Below, piece after piece: positions 23,309 through 30,485 of a stretch of DNA of 32,407 bases. The notes beneath the pieces are model-generated. The model saw nothing but the letters and a program-made list of their open reading frames with translations. It searched no databases and was not told where the DNA came from. A program made the translations under genes and the position numbers. Every line of letters begins with the position of its first letter. Positions within the stretch are counted from its first letter, which is position 1. The stretch is from the IMG/VR virus record IMGVR_UViG_3300043496_000060, positions 1 to 32,407 of that record; one strand, 5' to 3'. Origin of the DNA: a virus.

Positions 23309-24402
23309 TGGCCGCGATCGACTTCCCCGCCTCGCCTGTTCTCAACCAGCTGTTCGGTGCGACGAACGGCGTCGTCTACAAATGGGACGGCCAGCTCTGG
23401 CTCGCGATCAGCGGTATCCCGTCGTCGCCGGGCGGTGACTTCATGGCGATGCGCACGACTGCGCTCTCGCTCACCGGTTCGCTCGCCGTGCTGGTGCTCA
23501 ACAGCGTAGCCGCCGGCAATGCGGGCTCCTGGTACAATCCCGCGACCGGGCGCTACACGCCACCAGCCGGGCGCCATTTCATCCGTGGCTCGATGTCGAC
23601 CTACAACTCCGGCGGCACCGCGGGCTCGGTCGATTTCCAGCTGCGCAAGAATGGCGTGACCATCCTCGACCGGGCGAGCGAGACCACGGTCGGCGGCAGC
23701 GCGCAGCAGCCGGTCGTTGCCGCGACAGTCGACGCCAACGGTACCGACTATTTCGAGCTGATGGCGCTGACCGGCGCCAGCGCGGGCGATATCAGCAACC
23801 TCACGTTCCAGGCGTTCCCAATAAGCGGCATCAAAGGTCCGCCGGGCGATCCAGGTGCGCCGGCCTTCCGGCTCCTGCAGCGTGTGGTGGCCGCCGCTGC
23901 CGCGCCGACCCTCGATCTCACCGGCATCCCGGCCGACATCAACGATCTCGAAGTCCGCTTCGACATCACGCCAGTGGTCAACGGGCAAGATCTTGTCCTG
24001 AAATTCTATGACGCTGCCGGCGCCTTGCTCTCGGCCGGCTACGGCTTCGTCTGCAGCGTCGCCCAGAACAGCGTGGCGATGGGCGCGCCGCCGACGATCT
24101 CAAACAATGTCGGGGCTGGCTTCACCGCCGGCATGATCCTCAACTACAGCGCCGCGAGCAGTCGCGTCGGCAATGTGTCGGGCCTCCGAGGCAGCGCCAA
24201 GATCAACAACATCCGCGATGCCGCGCGCTTTAAGTCGGCCGACTGGACCGGCAACTACGTCAATGATGCCGGCACGACACTCTATGCGCTGACCGGCTCG
24301 GGCTGGCGCGGTACGGCGGGCGCGATCTCCGGCCTGCAATTCATCTTCGGCTCGTCGGCGATCATCGCCGGCAGCACGATGAGCGTATGGGGGTCGCCGT
24401 AA
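23308..24402 (+). CDS. second C1q-like tail fibre, paralogue of the previous gene (364 aa)
   Basis: AAGGAAGG precedes ATG 23308 by seven bases, and the ATG overlaps the preceding TGA. The N-terminus AIDFPASPVLNQLFGATNGV is paralogous to the upstream gene. It lacks the WFNS module, then has one C1q-like domain (YNPATGRYTPPAGRHFIRGS, LRKNGVTILDR) and the same GIKGPPGDPGAP linker. The C-terminal 170 residues differ: DLTGIPADINDLEVRFDITP, then GWRGTAGAISGLQFIFGSSA and IAGSTMSVWGSP, the end pattern of a beta-sandwich domain common at phage fibre tips. The pair looks like a tandem duplication followed by replacement of the receptor-binding end. Confidence 0.75.
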   Translation: MAAIDFPASPVLNQLFGATNGVVYKWDGQLWLAISGIPSSPGGDFMAMRTTALSLTGSLAVLVLNSVAAGNAGSWYNPATGRYTPPAGRHFIRGSMSTYNSGGTAGSVDFQLRKNGVTILDRASETTVGGSAQQPVVAATVDANGTDYFELMALTGASAGDISNLTFQAFPISGIKGPPGDPGAPAFRLLQRVVAAAAAPTLDLTGIPADINDLEVRFDITPVVNGQDLVLKFYDAAGALLSAGYGFVCSVAQNSVAMGAPPTISNNVGAGFTAGMILNYSAASSRVGNVSGLRGSAKINNIRDAARFKSADWTGNYVNDAGTTLYALTGSGWRGTAGAISGLQFIFGSSAIIAGSTMSVWGSP

Positions 24403-25046
24403 TGGCCTTCGAGCCACAGCCCTCTTTCGCCGTGCCGACGATCCCCTACGGCGCCGGTACGGTCGAGCGCATCACAGAGGATGGCCGCAGGCGCGTCACC
24501 GAGGACGGGCGCGACATCCGCATCACCGAACTCAAGCCGATCGTGACCATCCCGGTCGAGCCGCCGATCACCTCGCTCTCGGATATCCGCACGACGTGGG
24601 ACCCGTGGGCGCTGCACGGCGATTGGCTGTTTATCCCGCCTGACCTGGTCACCGGCCGCGACCTCGAAAGCGCGGCGACGATCTCGCTGTTCACCGACCG
24701 GCTGGCCCTGCCCGACGATAAGCTGCCCGATCCGAACGACGGCGATCGCCGCGGCTGGTGGGCCGATTGGGAAGCCGACGGCGGGCCGATCGGCTCGCGC
24801 ATCTGGCTGCTCTCGCGTGAGAAGGAGACCGAGGCGGTCCGCCAGCGCGCCGAGGATTACTGCCGCGAGGCCCTGCAGTGGATGCTCGATGATGATGTCG
24901 CCGACGCCGTCGAGGTCATTGCCGCTTGGAACGTACAGGCGCCGGGCCGGCTCGATGTCGACGTGGTGATCAGCCGCGACCGCAACGTCCTGCTGAAACG
25001 CAACTACAGCTGGGCATGGGGGCAACTGTTCAATGCCATTCGCTAG
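24402..25046 (+). CDS. baseplate protein GP46 family, Mu gp46-like (214 aa)
   Basis: The ATG overlaps the TAA of the fibre gene as TAATG. The core matches the GP46 family: DIRTTWDPWALHGDWLFIPP, then DLESAATISLFTDRLALPDD, WWADWEADGGPIGSRIWLLS, EDYCREALQWMLDDDVADAV and VDVVISRDRNVLLKRNYSWA. gp46 is a small baseplate wedge component. The first 50 residues are an extension not usual in the family and contain a near repeat ITEDGRRRVTEDGRDIRITE. The last 14 bases overlap the baseplate J gene. Confidence 0.87.
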   Translation: MAFEPQPSFAVPTIPYGAGTVERITEDGRRRVTEDGRDIRITELKPIVTIPVEPPITSLSDIRTTWDPWALHGDWLFIPPDLVTGRDLESAATISLFTDRLALPDDKLPDPNDGDRRGWWADWEADGGPIGSRIWLLSREKETEAVRQRAEDYCREALQWMLDDDVADAVEVIAAWNVQAPGRLDVDVVISRDRNVLLKRNYSWAWGQLFNAIR

Positions 25047-26097
25047 ACCATCCCTCGGCGACATCCGCCGCCGCATCGCCGACGATCTCGTGAACAAGCT
25101 GCCGGGCGCTGACACGCGCCTGCGCGTCAACAACCTGCGCGCCTTCTCCGAGGTCGAGGCCGGCACCACGCACCTGCTCTATGGCCGTCTTGAGTGGAGC
25201 TTCCGCCAGCTCTTTCCCGATACCGCCGAGCAGGAATTCCTCGACCGCTGGGCTTCGATCTGGGGCGTCCAACGCATCCCGGCGGCGGCGGCTACGGGCT
25301 ACAGCATTTGGCAGGCGCAGCCCGGCGCGCGCGTCGCGGCCGGCGCCCTGATGCAGCGCGCCGATGGCGTGCGCTACGTCACCCAGGATGGCGGCTCCGA
25401 AGCCGGCGGCTCGATCACGGTAGCGATCGAGGCCATCACGCTCGGCGCTATCAGTAACGCCGAGCCCGGCACCCAGCTCAATCTGCTGACCACCTTCGCT
25501 GGTGTCGCGGTCCAGGGCGTAGTGGCTGACCCCGGGCTCGCGGGCGGCGCCGATCAGCAGAGCGATCAGGCGCTGCTGCAGGCCGTGCTGATGCGCATAC
25601 AGATGCCACCGCATGGCGGTGCCGCGTTCGACTATGTGCGCTGGGCGCTCGAAGTGCCGGGGGTGACGCGGGCGTGGTGTTACCCACTCGAGATGGGCGC
25701 CGGCACCGTCACGGTCCGCTTCATGATGGACGACGTACGCGCCGACCAGGACGGCATCCCGACGCCGGCCGATGTCGCGATCGTCGCCGACTACATTGAC
25801 CCGCGGCGCCCGGTGACGGCCAAGGTCTTTGTCGCTGCGCCGATCCCCTATCCGGTCGTTGTGACGATCAGCGACCTCCAGCCCGACACGCCAGCGATAC
25901 GCACCGACATCGAGGCCAACCTCCGGCAGATGCTGTTGGAGGAGGCCGAGCCCGGCGGCACGATCTATCTCTCGCAATGGACGACGGCGATCGGCATCAC
26001 CGCCGGGGTCGAGCGCTTCGTCCTGGATGCGCCGACTGGCGAGACCGATCCCGGCCTCGGCAAGATCGTGATCCTCGATAGCGTGACCTACGCATGA
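25033..26097 (+). CDS. baseplate J-like wedge protein, Mu gp47-like (354 aa)
   Basis: This protein forms the baseplate wedge and links the hub to the fibres. Typical landmarks are PSLGDIRRRIADDLVNKLPG, a helix AFSEVEAGTTHLLYGRLEWS, DTAEQEFLDRWASIWGVQRI, YVTQDGGSEAGGSITVAIEA and NAEPGTQLNLLT, then GGADQQSDQALLQAVLMRIQ and WALEVPGVTRAWCYPLEMGA. The C-terminal part TIYLSQWTTAIGITAGVERF is also family-like. Length fits (about 350-370). It overlaps both neighbours, so the wedge genes are translated as one coupled set. Confidence 0.92.
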   Translation: MPFARPSLGDIRRRIADDLVNKLPGADTRLRVNNLRAFSEVEAGTTHLLYGRLEWSFRQLFPDTAEQEFLDRWASIWGVQRIPAAAATGYSIWQAQPGARVAAGALMQRADGVRYVTQDGGSEAGGSITVAIEAITLGAISNAEPGTQLNLLTTFAGVAVQGVVADPGLAGGADQQSDQALLQAVLMRIQMPPHGGAAFDYVRWALEVPGVTRAWCYPLEMGAGTVTVRFMMDDVRADQDGIPTPADVAIVADYIDPRRPVTAKVFVAAPIPYPVVVTISDLQPDTPAIRTDIEANLRQMLLEEAEPGGTIYLSQWTTAIGITAGVERFVLDAPTGETDPGLGKIVILDSVTYA

Positions 26098-26822
26098 TCC
26101 GACTCGAACTAGCCGCGGATCCGACTCCGCTCGGCGACCAGGAGACGCAGCAGGTCTGCGGCTTCACGGCCGACGATTACGCGCAGGTCTTGACCGACCT
26201 GCTGCCGTTCGGCTGGGCGTGGGCGCGCGATCCGGGCAGCGTCCTCATGCTCACGATCGAGGGCCTCGCCGCCGAGTTCGCCCGCGTCCACGCGCGCGAC
26301 TGCGACCTGCTCGCCGAGAGCTATCCTGGCACGGCGCTCGAAACGCTGACCGATTGGGAGCGCATCACGGGCCTGCCCGATCCCTGCACCGGTACGCTCG
26401 GGACCATCCAGCAACGGCGCGCCGCGATCCTCGCCAAGCTGGCGGCGCGCGGCGGGCAGAGCCGGCAATACTACATCGACGTTGCGCTGGCGGTCGGCTT
26501 CGTCATCACGATCGAGGAGTTCGATGCCTTCCGGGTCGGCCGCAACCGCGCCGGGCAAGCGCTCTATGGCGAGGAGTGGATGTACTACTGGCGGGTGACG
26601 TCATGGGAGCAGAACCAGAAGATCATCGCCTTCCGTACCGGACACTCGACGACGCGCGAGCCGCTGCGCAGCTGGGGCAACGACATGCTCGAATGCCTGA
26701 TCCGCGGCATCATGCCGGCGCACACCATCGTGATGTTCGCCTACCAGCTGCTGGTCAGCTCTTGGGATGGCGGCGCGACGCGATGGGATGGCGGTACGTC
26801 GATTTGGGACCAAGAGATTTAA
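26094..26822 (+). CDS. YmfQ-like baseplate / tail protein, Mu gp48-like (242 aa)
   Basis: ATGA overlap with the J gene. The family pattern (DUF2313/YmfQ) is clear: DYAQVLTDLLPFGWAWARDP, LAAEFARVHARDCDLLAESY, PGTALETLTDWERITGLPDP, QQRRAAILAKLAARGGQSRQ and YYIDVALAVGFVITIEEFDA. Residues 184-200 (WEQNQKIIAFRTGHSTTREP) include the usual domain that joins the wedge to the fibre. The end carries two similar Trp/Gly motifs, SSWDGGATRWDGGTSIWDQE, a short tandem repeat of WDGG. Usual length is about 190-200, so it is slightly long. Confidence 0.88.
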   Translation: MIRLELAADPTPLGDQETQQVCGFTADDYAQVLTDLLPFGWAWARDPGSVLMLTIEGLAAEFARVHARDCDLLAESYPGTALETLTDWERITGLPDPCTGTLGTIQQRRAAILAKLAARGGQSRQYYIDVALAVGFVITIEEFDAFRVGRNRAGQALYGEEWMYYWRVTSWEQNQKIIAFRTGHSTTREPLRSWGNDMLECLIRGIMPAHTIVMFAYQLLVSSWDGGATRWDGGTSIWDQEI

Positions 26823-26831
26823 GAGGGCACC

Positions 26832-27164
26832 ATGGCGAGCGCGATCAACGACAACTATCCGGTCGAGGGCAATCCGACCACCAAGTCGGTGCGCGACAAC
26901 TTTACGATCGCAAAGAACGAGATCACCAACCTGCAGACCCAGCTCGCCGGGGTCCTGCTCAACATGCCCTATATGCCGCTCGCGGGCGCGACGATGACCG
27001 GGCCGCTGATCCTGCGCGGCGAGCCGACACAGGACCTTGAGGCGGCGACCAAGCTCTACGTCGACTCGCTGGCAGCCTACGTCACGACGCTCGATGCGCG
27101 CATCACGGCGCTCGAACAGAACCCCCTCGCCGCGCGTGTCGCCGCGCTGGAACAACACGACTAG
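26832..27164 (+). CDS. short tail fibre-like / coiled-coil protein (110 aa)
   Basis: Residues 15-45 contain a helix (KSVRDNFTIAKNEITNLQTQ). Residues 50-80 are the MPLAGATMTGPLILRGEPTQ then AATKLYVD module that is repeated in many phage tail fibres. The C-terminus is a coiled coil (LDARITALEQNPLAARVAAL). Shine-Dalgarno GAGGG. It may be a small fibre connector or a truncated fibre. It lies where Mu has the fibre gene (gp49), after gp48. Only one copy of the module is present. Confidence 0.7.
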   Translation: MASAINDNYPVEGNPTTKSVRDNFTIAKNEITNLQTQLAGVLLNMPYMPLAGATMTGPLILRGEPTQDLEAATKLYVDSLAAYVTTLDARITALEQNPLAARVAALEQHD

Positions 27165-27176
27165 GGAGACCCCGCT

Positions 27177-28358
27177 ATGCAACGCATCGACAATCCGTCT
27201 GCCGTCGCCGTCCGTCCCACGCCCGGCCCGCTCGGCACGCCGGGCTTCTTCACCAACGGCAACCCCGCGCTGGCGCAGGAGGCGACGATCGTCGACGACT
27301 GGTGGGCCAACTCGGTGCAGGAGGAAATCCTCACCGTCATCGAGCAGGCCGGCATCGTCCCGAATAAGAACAATGTCGGCCAGCTTTTCGAGGCGTTGAA
27401 CATCCTGTTCCAGGGCATCGGCGACCTCGGCGATACCTACCTCACGATCGCCGGCTGGCGGCAGTGGACGGCGCCGATCCTGACCGCGAATACGGCGACG
27501 AGCTACACCATCACCTATACGCGCTCGCCCGGCGCGCTGGTCGACGGCATGCTGCACATGGTCGAGTTCCATGTCGCCAACGGCGCGCTCGCCACGCTTA
27601 ACGTCAACGCGCTGGGGCCCAAGCCGATTCACTACTACTCGGTCGGCGCATGGCGGCCGGTCCCGCCCGGCCTCGTCGGTCCTAACCAAGTCCAGCCCGT
27701 CGCCTATCACCTCGCGACCGACGCCTATCGGCTGATCGACCGCGACGACATCACGGGCGACTACGTGCCGACCGGCCGCGATATCGCGCGGACCGGGACC
27801 ATCCTGGCGCTCGGCCAGCCGGTCAGCCGCACCGACTATGCCGGCCTGTTCGCGGCCTACGGTACGCGCTACGGCGCCGGCAATGGCTCGACCACTTTCA
27901 ATCTGCCCGACGCCCGCGGCCGTGCCGTCTTCGGCGCCGACCAGGGAGCGGGCCGCCTCGGCGTCGCCGTCGGCGCCTCGGTCGCCGGTACGCTCGGCAG
28001 CTTCGGCGGCGTCGAAATGATGCAGTACGTTGTCACCGGTTCGACACCCAGCCAGTCGGTCGCCGGCAACGCCTATGTCAGCGGCACGGCGTACACCGCC
28101 GGAGCCGGCGTACACGTCTACGGCACCAGCGACATCGACCCTGGTGTGGTCAACGTGAACATGCTCGGCGGCACCCAGGCCTCGGTCCATCCGCACAACC
28201 ATGGCATCGACATCTATGGGCAGATCACGCAGCACGTCGGCCTCGACGCGACCGGCACGATTAACGGCTGGACCAGCGGCGCGCAGATCAGCGGCTCGAC
28301 CGACAACCGGACCAACATGCCGCCGGCGATCGTCGGCAACTACGCCATCGCCCTGTAA
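27177..28358 (+). CDS. tail collar / fibre tip protein (393 aa)
   Basis: Shine-Dalgarno AGGGAGA. Residues 1-75 resemble the N-terminus of prophage tail collar proteins (GFFTNGNPALAQEATIVDDW, VQEEILTVIEQAGIVPNKNN). Residues 200-260 are a tail collar domain (VPTGRDIARTGTILALGQPV, TDYAGLFAAYGTRYGAGNGS, TTFNLPDARGRAVFGAD). The end has HPHNHG, probably metal-coordinating histidines as in other fibre tips, and NMPPAIVGNYAIAL. It probably contributes to host adsorption and is a second collar-type protein besides the 20671 product, with different N- and C-terminal parts. Confidence 0.85.
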   Translation: MQRIDNPSAVAVRPTPGPLGTPGFFTNGNPALAQEATIVDDWWANSVQEEILTVIEQAGIVPNKNNVGQLFEALNILFQGIGDLGDTYLTIAGWRQWTAPILTANTATSYTITYTRSPGALVDGMLHMVEFHVANGALATLNVNALGPKPIHYYSVGAWRPVPPGLVGPNQVQPVAYHLATDAYRLIDRDDITGDYVPTGRDIARTGTILALGQPVSRTDYAGLFAAYGTRYGAGNGSTTFNLPDARGRAVFGADQGAGRLGVAVGASVAGTLGSFGGVEMMQYVVTGSTPSQSVAGNAYVSGTAYTAGAGVHVYGTSDIDPGVVNVNMLGGTQASVHPHNHGIDIYGQITQHVGLDATGTINGWTSGAQISGSTDNRTNMPPAIVGNYAIAL

Positions 28359-28369
28359 AGGAGGCCGAC

Positions 28370-28600
28370 ATGCCGATCAGCACGCAGACGACTTTCATCT
28401 GTGACCGCGATGGGGTCACCGCCGGGCCGATCAGCGCCGAGGCGAACATGGCCGCCGTTCGGGCACCACCCGAAGGCTGGATGCGCATCATGTGGGATGG
28501 CGTACCGACGGGCGAGGAGGTGATGGCGAGCGGGACCGGCTTCCTCTGTCCTGGTTGCGTCACCGCCTTCAAGACCTTCATCGGCAAAGACCTGCGGTGA
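28370..28600 (+). CDS. small protein with CPGC motif (76 aa)
   Basis: Excellent Shine-Dalgarno (AAGGAGG). Residues 6-15 have FICDRDG, residues 30-45 WMRIMWDGVP, and residues 59-68 FLCPGCVTAF. This is the layout of a small zinc-ribbon-like protein, but the first knuckle has only one cysteine (CDRD), so metal binding is uncertain unless Asp or another residue substitutes. Function unknown. It ends in GTGA overlap with the next gene, indicating coupled expression behind the tail genes. Confidence 0.65.
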   Translation: MPISTQTTFICDRDGVTAGPISAEANMAAVRAPPEGWMRIMWDGVPTGEEVMASGTGFLCPGCVTAFKTFIGKDLR

Positions 28601-28869
28601 CCGTCGAACGAGCTCAACTCGTCGAGTTCTGGCCGCTCGCCGATGTCGGCCGGATCGGGCTCAAGCCCGGCGATACCGTGATCATCCGGGCGACCGCGGC
28701 GCTGCCGGCCGAGACCAGGGGCCGACTGCGCGAGGCGTGGCAGGCCGCCTTCCCCGGTGTGAAAGTGATTGTCGCCAACGGCCCACTCGAGTTCGTCGTG
28801 TGGCAGCCGATGCCGGAGCTGCGCGCCGAGGACCTCGTGCAGCCTGTCCGGCCGACCACCATGGACTGA
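28597..28869 (+). CDS. small protein, unknown (90 aa), last gene of the rightward block
   Basis: GTG 28597 overlaps the preceding TGA. The product opens TVERAQLVEFWPLADVGRIG, then LKPGDTVIIRATAALPAETR, GRLREAWQAAFPGVKVIVAN and ends with a Pro-rich tail (QPVRPTTMD). The arrangement strand, helix (ETRGRLREAWQAAF), strand (VKVIVAN) suggests a small alpha/beta fold similar to short phage proteins that end a tail operon. No family is recognised. A large terminator-like hairpin lies 39 bases after the stop. Confidence 0.6.
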   Translation: MTVERAQLVEFWPLADVGRIGLKPGDTVIIRATAALPAETRGRLREAWQAAFPGVKVIVANGPLEFVVWQPMPELRAEDLVQPVRPTTMD

Positions 28870-28907
28870 GCCGGCGAGCTGAGTTACCTACGGCGACCCA
28901 AGCCCCC

Positions 28908-28960
28908 GGCCCCGGGGTCCCTTCCCACGACTTCCCCACATCCCCGGGGCCATTTTGTTT
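28908..28960 (+). terminator. rightward terminator after the structural operon
   Basis: GGCCCCGGGG (28908-28917) and CCCCGGGGCC (28942-28951) form a perfect 10-bp GC stem with a 24-base pyrimidine-rich loop, followed by ATTTTGTTT. It lies directly after the last rightward gene. The loop is long for a rho-independent terminator, but the position and T-rich tail fit. Confidence 0.6.
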
Positions 28961-29173
28961 CCCGTGAAACTTTCGGGCTCCGGCCCGGGCCTTTCCGGGG
29001 GACCATCCGCCGGACCGGTATCCTATCCCGGGCCGGCGGGTGTACCCCGCCAGCGCGCCGCACGGGCGAGGCAGGGGCGCAAAATCCCCCTTAGCCGGTC
29101 CTACCCTAGCCCAAGCGGGCCGAAACCTCTGTGCGGGCAGATTTAGGGCCTTAGCGGCGATTTCAGCCGGGGC
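28961..29173. other. structured non-coding spacer between convergent operons
   Basis: No convincing gene lies here. The stretch is very GC-rich and full of inverted repeats: CCGGCCCGGG (28980-28989) pairs with CCCGGGCCGG (29027-29036), and GGCGGG (29035-29040) pairs with CCCGCC (29046-29051) around TGTAC. A CCTACCCTAG sequence at about 29099-29108 resembles the TACCCTAG element repeated at 32193-32214. No tRNA cloverleaf or promoter was recognised. Confidence 0.5.
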
Positions 29174-29209
29174 AAAAAAGAGGCCCGCCGGGGAGTGTCC
29201 GAGCGGGCC
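29174..29209 (-). terminator. leftward terminator of the minus-strand operon
   Basis: GGCCCGC (29182-29188) and GCGGGCC (29203-29209) form a 7-bp stem with a 14-base loop. On the minus strand it is followed by TCTTTTTTGCC (complement of the A-run at 29174-29179). It lies 31 bases beyond the stop of the last leftward gene and is a good rho-independent terminator. Confidence 0.75.
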
Positions 29210-29239
29210 GAGGCCGTGCCTGCGTGGCTGCAGCGGAGC

Positions 29240-29455
29240 CTAGCGCGGCCGGGGGCGCCTCGCTACGGCCGGCAGGTCGCCCCGGTAGGGCGGCAGGTCG
29301 ACCGGCGCCTTAAGGCTCGGGACCAGGGGCAGGACGTACGCCCACACCGCCAGCCGCAGCACGTCGGCCTCCGGCACTTGCCAGTGCCGGGCGAGCTTGC
29401 GGACCAGCCGCGCGTCGCGCTCACGGATCGAGAAGCTGACTCGCTTCCTGGACAT
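29240..29455 (-). CDS. ribbon-helix-helix-like small protein (71 aa)
   Basis: The likely start is ATG at 29455. Upstream in-frame ATGs at 29476 and 29497 exist but lie deeper inside the previous gene and lack a better ribosome site. Residues 3-40 read strand-helix-helix: RKRVSFSIRERDARLVRKLA then VPEADVLRLAVW, typical of ribbon-helix-helix DNA-binding proteins. The tail is Pro/Arg-rich and may be disordered. It may repress its own or neighbouring promoters, but no operator is identified. It is last in the leftward operon and overlaps the preceding gene by 35 bases. Confidence 0.5.
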   Translation of the reverse strand: MSRKRVSFSIRERDARLVRKLARHWQVPEADVLRLAVWAYVLPLVPSLKAPVDLPPYRGDLPAVARRPRPR

Positions 29456-29657
29456 GGCTCCGGGTCTCCCGTTCATAGATCGCCCGCTGGTCGGCACACT
29501 CGGGCGCCGGGCTCTGCCCTCTCGACCAGCGCAGCTGATCGAGCTTGCCGCAGACGTAGGCCGAGGCGAGTTTCAGGTCGGGGATGGTGTTCCCGAAGTA
29601 CGTCCATAAGGCGAGCAGCATCCCGCCGAGCGATATCGCGAACGAGAGCCACTTCAT
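29421..29657 (-). CDS. small membrane-anchored protein (78 aa)
   Basis: The N-terminus is a membrane helix at residues 3-22 (WLSFAISLGGMLLALWTYFG), followed by a polar periplasmic or cytoplasmic part of about 55 residues with two cysteines (VCGKLDQL, ECADQRA) and a charged helix (AIYERETRSHVQEASQLL). This layout is like a signal-anchor protein, and a spanin or Rz-like role is possible, but it is short and there is no endolysin nearby. The start overlaps the stop of the preceding gene as ATGA. Confidence 0.55.
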   Translation of the reverse strand: MKWLSFAISLGGMLLALWTYFGNTIPDLKLASAYVCGKLDQLRWSRGQSPAPECADQRAIYERETRSHVQEASQLLDP

Positions 29658-29830
29658 CGCCGCCGCCGCTTGCGCTTGGGCTTCGGCTCGCTCTTGACGT
29701 GCTCCAGGACCATCACGGCGAACTCGGTCGTGCAGAACCTGAACATCGCGATCAGCGCCTCGGCGCGCTGAGCGGTGGGCAGGCCGCGCAACGCCACGAT
29801 CTCTGACGGCAGAGCCTTGGGTTTCTTCAT
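29654..29830 (-). CDS. small basic protein (58 aa)
   Basis: ATG at 29830 overlaps the previous stop as ATGA, and its own stop overlaps the next ATG. The product is MKKPKALPSEIVALRG, a helix (PTAQRAEALIAMFRFCTTEF, then AVMVLEHV) and a highly basic tail (KSEPKPKRKRRRR). The tail could contact nucleic acid. No known family. Upstream in-frame extension to 29986 exists but would overlap two genes and is not supported. Confidence 0.55.
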   Translation of the reverse strand: MKKPKALPSEIVALRGLPTAQRAEALIAMFRFCTTEFAVMVLEHVKSEPKPKRKRRRR

Positions 29831-29973
29831 GACGTCACCGTCATGCCGGCACCGAGGCCGTGCGCGATGTAGAGGTGCCCGCAGTCGAGCATCGCCATGA
29901 AGCGATAGACGACAGGCGGCGGCTTGCGAGCCCGGCGGAAGCGCTGGCGTCGTGGTCCGAACTGGCCCCTCAC
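29827..29973 (-). CDS. tiny basic protein (48 aa)
   Basis: GTG at 29973 overlaps the TGA of the regulator gene (GTGA), and its TGA overlaps the next ATG (ATGA). It encodes a basic N-terminus (RGQFGPRRQRFRRARK) and a short hydrophobic part (VVYRFMAMLDCGHLYIAHGL). DCGHLY, with one Cys and two His, is reminiscent of half a zinc knuckle seen in small phage proteins. An upstream in-frame extension to 30090 is an artefact of GC-rich antisense sequence. Function unknown. Confidence 0.45.
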   Translation of the reverse strand: MRGQFGPRRQRFRRARKPPPVVYRFMAMLDCGHLYIAHGLGAGMTVTS

Positions 29974-30485
29974 GGGTGCGCCCCATTGAGTCGGCCCGGG
30001 ACCTCGGCGAAGAAGTCCTTGGGCAGACCCAGGTGCTTGATCAGACCAGCGCGGTATTTCGGGATCGTCGGGATCATGCCGCCCTCCCATTGCGCTACCG
30101 CCGCCGTGCCCTTGGCGCCGATCATCTTGCCCAGCTGCACGGCCTGCAGCCCCTTGGCGACGCGCGCCTCTCTGATCTTGCGGCCGAGCGCCGCGCGCTT
30201 CGCCTTGCCGAGGTTGGGCGAGAACACCGGAGCGTCGCCGACCTCGCGCGCGCCGAGCAGCTTGGCAGCATCGCGCAGGTCGCCCGCGGTCAGCCCGTAC
30301 TTATGGGCGAACGCCAGCAATCCGGCGCGCGCCTTGTCCTTGGCACGCTCGACGGCGAGCCGCTCCTCGATCTCCTGCAGGGCCTCGACGAGGCGCTGCG
30401 TCTGCGTGCTCGCCGGGCCGGCCTTCAATGTGTAGCCGGCGGCGCGCGGCGTACGCTTTCCGCTCTTGGGGATTCCTCTCGGCAT
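29970..30485 (-). CDS. XRE-type regulator with helical N-terminal domain (171 aa)
   Basis: ATG at 30485 follows a GGAG about nine bases upstream. An extension to 30533 would overlap the previous gene. Residues 1-25 are basic (MPRGIPKSGKRTPRAAGYTL). Residues 28-80 are helical and resemble the coiled N-terminal of small nucleoid-type phage proteins (QRLVEALQEIEERLAVERAK, LLAFAHKYGL). Residues 99-155 form a Cro/CI-type helix-turn-helix (ALGRKIREARVAKGLQAVQL, then GKMIGAKGTAAVAQWEGGM). It probably controls lysogeny or early genes. There is no divergent partner in the window, so the repressor role is unproven. Confidence 0.72.
   Translation of the reverse strand: MPRGIPKSGKRTPRAAGYTLKAGPASTQTQRLVEALQEIEERLAVERAKDKARAGLLAFAHKYGLTAGDLRDAAKLLGAREVGDAPVFSPNLGKAKRAALGRKIREARVAKGLQAVQLGKMIGAKGTAAVAQWEGGMIPTIPKYRAGLIKHLGLPKDFFAEVPGRLNGAHP

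Noticed and set aside
26601-28235. Leftward 544-codon frame opposite the gp48 and fibre genes
   Set aside because: Shadow frame with no domain or ribosome site.
28870-29239. tRNA or attachment site in the convergent gap
   Set aside because: No cloverleaf or TTCRA arm was found, and there is no integrase or duplicated core in the window.
29970-30485. Toxin-antitoxin pair formed by the XRE-type gene and its neighbour
   Set aside because: The neighbours show no toxin fold or RelE/HigB-like motif, and the regulator has an extra N-terminal domain not typical of antitoxins.
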